Shown here piece after piece: positions 59,758 through 64,000 of a DNA stretch of 64,000 nucleotides. The DNA is from Streptomyces sp. TP-A0356 (GTDB taxonomy: Bacteria > Actinomycetota > Actinomycetes > Streptomycetales > Streptomycetaceae). Under the pieces are notes generated by a model. It saw nothing but the letters and a program-made list of their open reading frames with translations. It was not told the origin of the DNA and searched no databases. Positions within the stretch are counted from its first letter, which is position 1. The number at the start of each line of letters is the position of its first letter. Location: the NCBI RefSeq assembly GCF_001417775.1, contig NZ_BBZJ01000019.1, positions 62,001-126,000 on the forward strand, read 5' to 3'. A program made the position numbers and the translations under genes.

Positions 59758-61487
59758 TGGCGGCCACCCGCACCCTGATCGAGCACGATGTCCCCGTCCC
59801 GATGCGGGACGGCACCGTCCTGCGCGCGGACATCTGGCGTCCCGTGCCCGCCGGTCCGCACGGCGGCCCGGCCCCGGACGCGCAACCGCGCCCGGCCGTG
59901 CTGTTCCGTACGCCCTACGACAAGTCGGCGATGAACCTCGCCACCCTCACCCCCGCCCAGTGCGTGGCCCGTGGTTATGCCGCCGTCGTCCAGGACACGC
60001 GCGGCCGCCACCGCTCGGACGGCGACTGGGCGCCGCTGGCCTGGGAACGCGAGGGGCCCGACGGCCATGACACGATCGAGTGGATCGCCGCACAGCCGTG
60101 GTGCGACGGCGGGGTGGCGATGGCCGGCACCTCGTTCCAGGCGATCGTCCAGTGGCTCGCCGCCATGGAGAAGCCACCGCACCTCAGGGCGATCGCCCCG
60201 GCCATGTCCACCGCCGCCCGGTTCGACGCCGAACAACTCGGTGGCTGCCTGCGGTTGGACCACCTCACCAGCTGGCTGGGGCTGATGGCACTGGACTGGG
60301 CCGAGCGGCAGACCGCCGCCGGCACGCCGGTGAGCGAGGGGACCACCGCGGCGATCGTGGGACTGATGAACGATCCCGAGTCCTGTCTGCGGCGCCGGCC
60401 GCCGACGGACGTCCTGGACATCGACGGGCTCCCGGGCTGGTTCAGGGGCGTCCTGTCCGGGCGGGCCGCCGCCCTGGTGGACTACCGGCTCAGCGCCGTC
60501 GACGTACCGACCTTCTCCGTGGGCGGCTGGTACGACGTCTTCTCGTACGGCACCATCGAGCTCCACCGGGCCATGCGCGCCAGGGATCCGAGGCCCGGCC
60601 ACCATCAGCTGGTGATGGGCCCTTGGGTGCACTCCGGCCAGCTCCCGCAGGTCCAGGGCGAGGTGAACACCGGCCTGTACGGCTCTGCCCAGGCGGCCGG
60701 GCTCGCCGATCTGCACCTCGACTTCTTCGACCGCCATCTGCGGCCGGCACACGCCCGGGGTCCGCGGCCGGGCAAGGAGGTGCGCTACTTCTTCCTCGGC
60801 CCCGACACCTGGTGCACGGCGGCGACCTGGCCACCGCCCCAGGCCCGCACCCACACCTGGCAACTGGCCGGCGCCGCGGCTCCGGGCGAGGGCGGACGGC
60901 TGGTCCGCGAACCGGCCGTGCCGCGCGAGCTGGGGCGCGACACCTTCACCTACGACCCCGAGGACCCGGTGCCCACGCACGGGGGCCGGGTGCTGCAACT
61001 GGGCCGGCTGGTGGCCGGACCGCTCGACCAGAGCCATCTGGAGGACCGTCCCGACGTGCTGTGCTACACCTCGGAAGCCCTGACCGAGCCGGTCGCGGCG
61101 GTCGGACGACACCGGCTGCGGCTGTCCTTCTCCTCGGACGCCCCCGCCACCGCGCTGGTCGCCAAGCTCACCGACGTGGGCCCGGACGGCCGGTCGCTGA
61201 TCGTCGCCGAGGGCAGCCGGCGCCTGGACCTGCCCGAGGGCCGGTCCGCTCCCGTGGCGGTGGAGGTGCTGCTGGGCGACACCGCCTGGCGGTTCGCGGC
61301 CGGCCACCGCATTCGGGTGCACGTCACCAGCAGCAACTTCCCCCATCTGGACCGCCATCCCAATGTGGCCGGTGCGGCCGGGGAGGCCAGGCACAGTCGG
61401 ACCGCCCGGCAGACCGTCTGGCACGGCGGCCCGCACGGCTCCGCCCTGGACCTCCAGGTGCTCGCCCCCCAGGAGGTGACCGCATGA
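59757..61487 (+). CDS. CocE/NonD-family hydrolase (peptidase S15 fold)
   Basis: A 576-residue alpha/beta hydrolase named after cocaine esterase and NonD of the nonactin cluster. The N-terminal VPMRDGTVLRADIWRPV is the family signature. The catalytic set is Ser126 (MAGTSFQAI, a relaxed nucleophile elbow), Asp in VGGWYDVFSY and His in MGPWVHSG, all intact. A C-terminal jelly-roll follows. There is no signal peptide. GGAGG lies just upstream. Possible roles are a thioesterase, a proof-reading or self-resistance esterase, or a macrolactone hydrolase. Confidence 0.88.
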   Translation: MAATRTLIEHDVPVPMRDGTVLRADIWRPVPAGPHGGPAPDAQPRPAVLFRTPYDKSAMNLATLTPAQCVARGYAAVVQDTRGRHRSDGDWAPLAWEREGPDGHDTIEWIAAQPWCDGGVAMAGTSFQAIVQWLAAMEKPPHLRAIAPAMSTAARFDAEQLGGCLRLDHLTSWLGLMALDWAERQTAAGTPVSEGTTAAIVGLMNDPESCLRRRPPTDVLDIDGLPGWFRGVLSGRAAALVDYRLSAVDVPTFSVGGWYDVFSYGTIELHRAMRARDPRPGHHQLVMGPWVHSGQLPQVQGEVNTGLYGSAQAAGLADLHLDFFDRHLRPAHARGPRPGKEVRYFFLGPDTWCTAATWPPPQARTHTWQLAGAAAPGEGGRLVREPAVPRELGRDTFTYDPEDPVPTHGGRVLQLGRLVAGPLDQSHLEDRPDVLCYTSEALTEPVAAVGRHRLRLSFSSDAPATALVAKLTDVGPDGRSLIVAEGSRRLDLPEGRSAPVAVEVLLGDTAWRFAAGHRIRVHVTSSNFPHLDRHPNVAGAAGEARHSRTARQTVWHGGPHGSALDLQVLAPQEVTA

Positions 61488-63217
61488 CGATCCCTCGACC
61501 CCGCGCCCGCACCGGAGCACCCGGCGCGGCGGCTCCCGACGACATCCTCGACCCCGCCTCCCCCGCGGTGCCGACCGCCGAGCAGTGCGTTCTGGGCCCC
61601 CTGTTGCGCCGCCGGGCCCGGGAACGGCCGGACGCACCGTACGCCCTGATGCCCGACGGTGAACTGTGGAGCTACGCGCGCACCCTGCGGGAGGCCGAGC
61701 GGACGGCGGCCGCCCTCCAGGCCCTGGGCGTGGCCCGCGGCGACCGGGTCCTGAGCTGGCTGCCGAACGGCGCCGACGCACTGCGTGTCTGGTACGGCAC
61801 CAATCTCGCCGGAGCCACGCTGGTCCCCCTCAACGTCGCCTACCGGGGCGGGAACCTGACGCACGTGCTGGCCGACAGCGCGGCCGGGGTGCTGGTGGCC
61901 CGGCCCGCACTCGCCGAGCGGCTGGGCGCGCCCGGCGTCGGCACCGGGGCCGTGCACACCGTCGTTCTGCTGCCCGCCCCCGGTGACACCCCAGGGACCG
62001 TCGAGCGGGTGGCCGCCGGTCTCGACCGGCGGCTGCGGGTGGTGACCGGACTGGACGCGGACCCCGGTTCCGGCCCCGGCCGGGGCGGGTTCGCCGAACC
62101 GGAGCCGCCGCCGGCGCCCTGGGACGCCCAGACGATCATCTACACCTCGGGAACGACCGGGCCCTCCAAGGGAGTCGTGTCGTCCTACGCCCACCTCTAC
62201 AGCAGTTGCACCGCCGCCTTCCACGGCATCGCCGGCCCGGACGACCGCTATCTGCTGCAACTGCCGCTGTTCCACGCCGGCGGCACGATCGGCGCCTACG
62301 GGATGCTCGTCCACGGCGGGTCGTTGACGGTGGTGCCGGCCTTCACCACCAAGGAGTTCTGGCCGCTGGTCCGCCGCACGGGCACGACGCTGTGCACCCT
62401 GCTCGGAGTGATGGCGACCTATCTGCTCAAGGAGCCGGAGGATCCGCGGGACACCGACCATCGGCTGCGAGAGGTGTTCGTCATACCGCTGGGCGGCGAC
62501 ACGGGAGACTTCGCGCGGCGTTTCGGTGTGCGGGTGCGGGCCCTGTTCAACATGACGGAGGTCTCGTGCCCGGTGCTCTCGGAACCTGATCCGGACATCC
62601 CCCTGTACTGCGGCACACCGCGCCCCGGGATCGAGTCGAGGGTGGTGGACGAGCACGACCGCGAGGTGCCGGACGGCGTGCCCGGCGAGTTGGTGCTGCG
62701 GTCGCGGCGGCCCTGGTCGTTGCTCAGCGGCTACCACGGCAGGCCCGAGGCGACGGCCGAAGCCTGGCGCAACGGCTGGTTCCACACCGGTGACACCTTC
62801 CGCCGCGCCCCCGACGGCGGACTGGTCTTCGTCGACCGCAAGAAGGACGCCATCAGACGCCGGGGCGAGAACATCTCCTCCTTCGAGGTCGAGGCACAGG
62901 CGCTGGCCCATCCGGCGGTGCGCGAGGCCGCCGCCGTGGCCGTACCGGGAGACGAGGGAGAGGACGAAGTACTCCTCGTCGTCTGCCCGCTGGGGGAGCC
63001 GGGAGCCGAGCGGCCCGATCCGGCGGCGCTGCTCGGCTTCCTCCGAAGCCGCCTCGCGCACTTCATGCTGCCGCGCTATGTCCGGGTGCTCGACGCCCTG
63101 CCGAAGACGCCCACCGGCAAGCCCCTGAAGCACCTGCTGCGCGCCGAGGGAGTCACCGAGGACACCTGGGACCGGGAGACGGCCGGAATCCGCATCCGAC
63201 GGGAGAAGCTGCTGTGA
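61484..63217 (+). CDS. Acyl-CoA ligase (ANL superfamily)
   Basis: A 577-residue adenylate-forming enzyme. The P-loop is YTSGTTGPSKGVV, the A5 region FNMTEVSCPV, the A7 region GWFHTGDTFRR, the A8 hinge DRKKDAIRRRGENISSFEVE and the A10 lysine TPTGKPLKH. This set is complete. It would form CoA esters of a hydroxy acid or monomer, as NonL does for nonactate before ester assembly by NonJ/NonK. An extra about 45-residue stretch precedes the usual N-terminal domain. It overlaps both neighbours (ATGA, GTGA). Confidence 0.9.
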   Translation: MTIPRPRARTGAPGAAAPDDILDPASPAVPTAEQCVLGPLLRRRARERPDAPYALMPDGELWSYARTLREAERTAAALQALGVARGDRVLSWLPNGADALRVWYGTNLAGATLVPLNVAYRGGNLTHVLADSAAGVLVARPALAERLGAPGVGTGAVHTVVLLPAPGDTPGTVERVAAGLDRRLRVVTGLDADPGSGPGRGGFAEPEPPPAPWDAQTIIYTSGTTGPSKGVVSSYAHLYSSCTAAFHGIAGPDDRYLLQLPLFHAGGTIGAYGMLVHGGSLTVVPAFTTKEFWPLVRRTGTTLCTLLGVMATYLLKEPEDPRDTDHRLREVFVIPLGGDTGDFARRFGVRVRALFNMTEVSCPVLSEPDPDIPLYCGTPRPGIESRVVDEHDREVPDGVPGELVLRSRRPWSLLSGYHGRPEATAEAWRNGWFHTGDTFRRAPDGGLVFVDRKKDAIRRRGENISSFEVEAQALAHPAVREAAAVAVPGDEGEDEVLLVVCPLGEPGAERPDPAALLGFLRSRLAHFMLPRYVRVLDALPKTPTGKPLKHLLRAEGVTEDTWDRETAGIRIRREKLL

Positions 63218-64000
63218 GCACCGAGACCGTACGTCCCGCCGGGACCCTCCGCTCCGCCGAGCCGGCGGGGGAGCGCAGGGAGTGGACCGGCGCGGCGACC
63301 CTGTCCTTCGCCGCGTTCGCCGACCGCGTCGACCCGGACCCGGACGTCCCGCTGCGGGCACGGCTGGTGGACCGGGTGGCCACCCTCGTCCTCGACCGGC
63401 CGCGGCAACGCAACAGCCTCACCCACGTCCTCTCCAGCCACCTGCTGCAGGGCCTGCTCTGCGCGGGGGACGACCCCGAGGTACGTACCGTCGTACTCAC
63501 CGGCGGCGGCGGGGCCTTCTGCGCCGGCGACGACGTGGACAGCGTGCGCCGCTGGCGGCTGGGCGACCGCGCCGACGCCCCCTTCGACCCCCTCACCTCC
63601 GACGCGCACTACCTGCGGGTCTGCGAGGCGGTCCTGCATCTGCCGAAGCCGGTGGTCGCGGCGGTGACCGGAGCGGCGGCCGGGGCGGGGGCCGAGATCG
63701 TCTGCGCCGCCGACTACCGGCTGGCCGACACCACCGCCTCGATCGGCAGCCGTCTCGCCGGGGTGGGGCATGTCGGCAATGTGGTGCTGATGTCCCGGCT
63801 GGTCGGCCCCGCCCGGGCCACCGAGATCTATCTGACCGGCCGTATGGTGCCCGCGGGGGAGGCGCTGGCGCTCGGCCTGTTCGACCGGATCTGCCCGCCG
63901 GACGCCTTCGGCCGCGAACTGGGCGCGCTGACCGAGCGGTTCGCGGCACTGCCGACCACCTCGGTCGGCCTCTTCAAGGAACTGCGGGAACGCAGCTGGG
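63214..64000 (+). CDS. Divergent crotonase-family protein, NonS-like (cut by window end)
   Basis: At least 262 residues, with the C-terminus beyond the window. It is a crotonase fold with oxyanion loops GGGGAFCAGDDVDS and GAAAGAGAEIVCAADY. In contrast to the crotonase at 46655, the second catalytic glutamate is absent (SRLAGVGHVGNVV where LPELGIG would stand), so ordinary enoyl-CoA hydration is unlikely. NonS, the nonactate synthase that closes a tetrahydrofuran ring by oxa-Michael-type addition, is a crotonase homologue in the corresponding cluster. The GTG start overlaps the ligase stop. Assignment to NonS is by context. Confidence 0.82.
   Translation, partial: MSTETVRPAGTLRSAEPAGERREWTGAATLSFAAFADRVDPDPDVPLRARLVDRVATLVLDRPRQRNSLTHVLSSHLLQGLLCAGDDPEVRTVVLTGGGGAFCAGDDVDSVRRWRLGDRADAPFDPLTSDAHYLRVCEAVLHLPKPVVAAVTGAAAGAGAEIVCAADYRLADTTASIGSRLAGVGHVGNVVLMSRLVGPARATEIYLTGRMVPAGEALALGLFDRICPPDAFGRELGALTERFAALPTTSVGLFKELRERSW

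Noticed and set aside
59400..61781. 793-codon frame antisense to SDR4, CocE/NonD and ligase genes
   Set aside because: Composition and lack of any recognisable motif mark it as a shadow of the operon.
1..64000. tRNA, rRNA, CRISPR arrays, insertion sequences and phage attachment sites
   Set aside because: No tRNA cloverleaf, regular spacer array, transposase or IS-type terminal repeats were recognised on reading both strands; a covariance-model scan was not possible here.

Overview
This is a high-GC actinobacterial chromosome window, almost certainly Streptomyces. The evidence is GC-rich codon use with frequent GTG starts, a WhiB-like gene (wblI), PP2C phosphatases fused to anti-sigma-type kinase domains, paired class I and class II fumarases, and a biosynthetic gene cluster. 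From memory, the left half follows the conserved order around S. coelicolor SCO503x-SCO506x. REGION 1 (1-28 kb, core chromosome): divergent ahpC and oxyR share an OxyR tetramer operator. They are followed by a PadR-ABC transporter operon, an SPFH protein with a small ribbon-helix-helix partner, a class A penicillin-binding protein, a catalase, a PP2C regulator, fumC, a SnoaL/MarR pair with twin 17-bp palindromes, fumB, a DUF1707 gene, wblI, glpX, DUF4245, xseAB, ispH, ppgK, DUF6542 and ychF. A VapBC-like toxin-antitoxin pair follows ychF. REGION 2 (28-45 kb, accessory): an APC permease and a choline-dehydrogenase-like GMC enzyme lie tail to tail. Next come a large multi-GAF PP2C phosphatase, a secreted DUF11-repeat protein and a group of secreted carbohydrate-active enzymes (GH92-ricin, GH64, GH16-ricin) with a GT-C mannosyltransferase-like protein. 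LacI-type operators precede GH92 and GH16, and the C-terminal wreck of a lacI gene lies beside GH16. REGION 3 (45.9 kb to the right edge): an orphan NarL/LuxR-type regulator lacking the phospho-acceptor Asp overlaps a crotonase gene. After a 406-bp control region, thirteen genes run without a gap, nearly all joined by ATGA/GTGA overlaps: KAS-II-like KS, fused CoA-transferase, two KAS-III-like enzymes, two SDRs, two KS-fold proteins that lack the HGTGT histidine, a pseudo-SDR::SDR fusion, another SDR, a CocE/NonD hydrolase, an acyl-CoA ligase and a divergent crotonase cut by the window end. Five discrete KS, four SDR genes, one CoA ligase, a NonD-type hydrolase and a NonS-type crotonase, with no ACP or AT seen, match the gene content of macrotetrolide/macrodiolide pathways (nonactin, pamamycin). 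There CoA-thioester substrates replace ACP-bound ones, a crotonase homologue makes tetrahydrofuran rings, and KS-fold enzymes (NonJ/NonK) close ester C-O bonds. The exact product cannot be decided because the cluster continues past the right edge.
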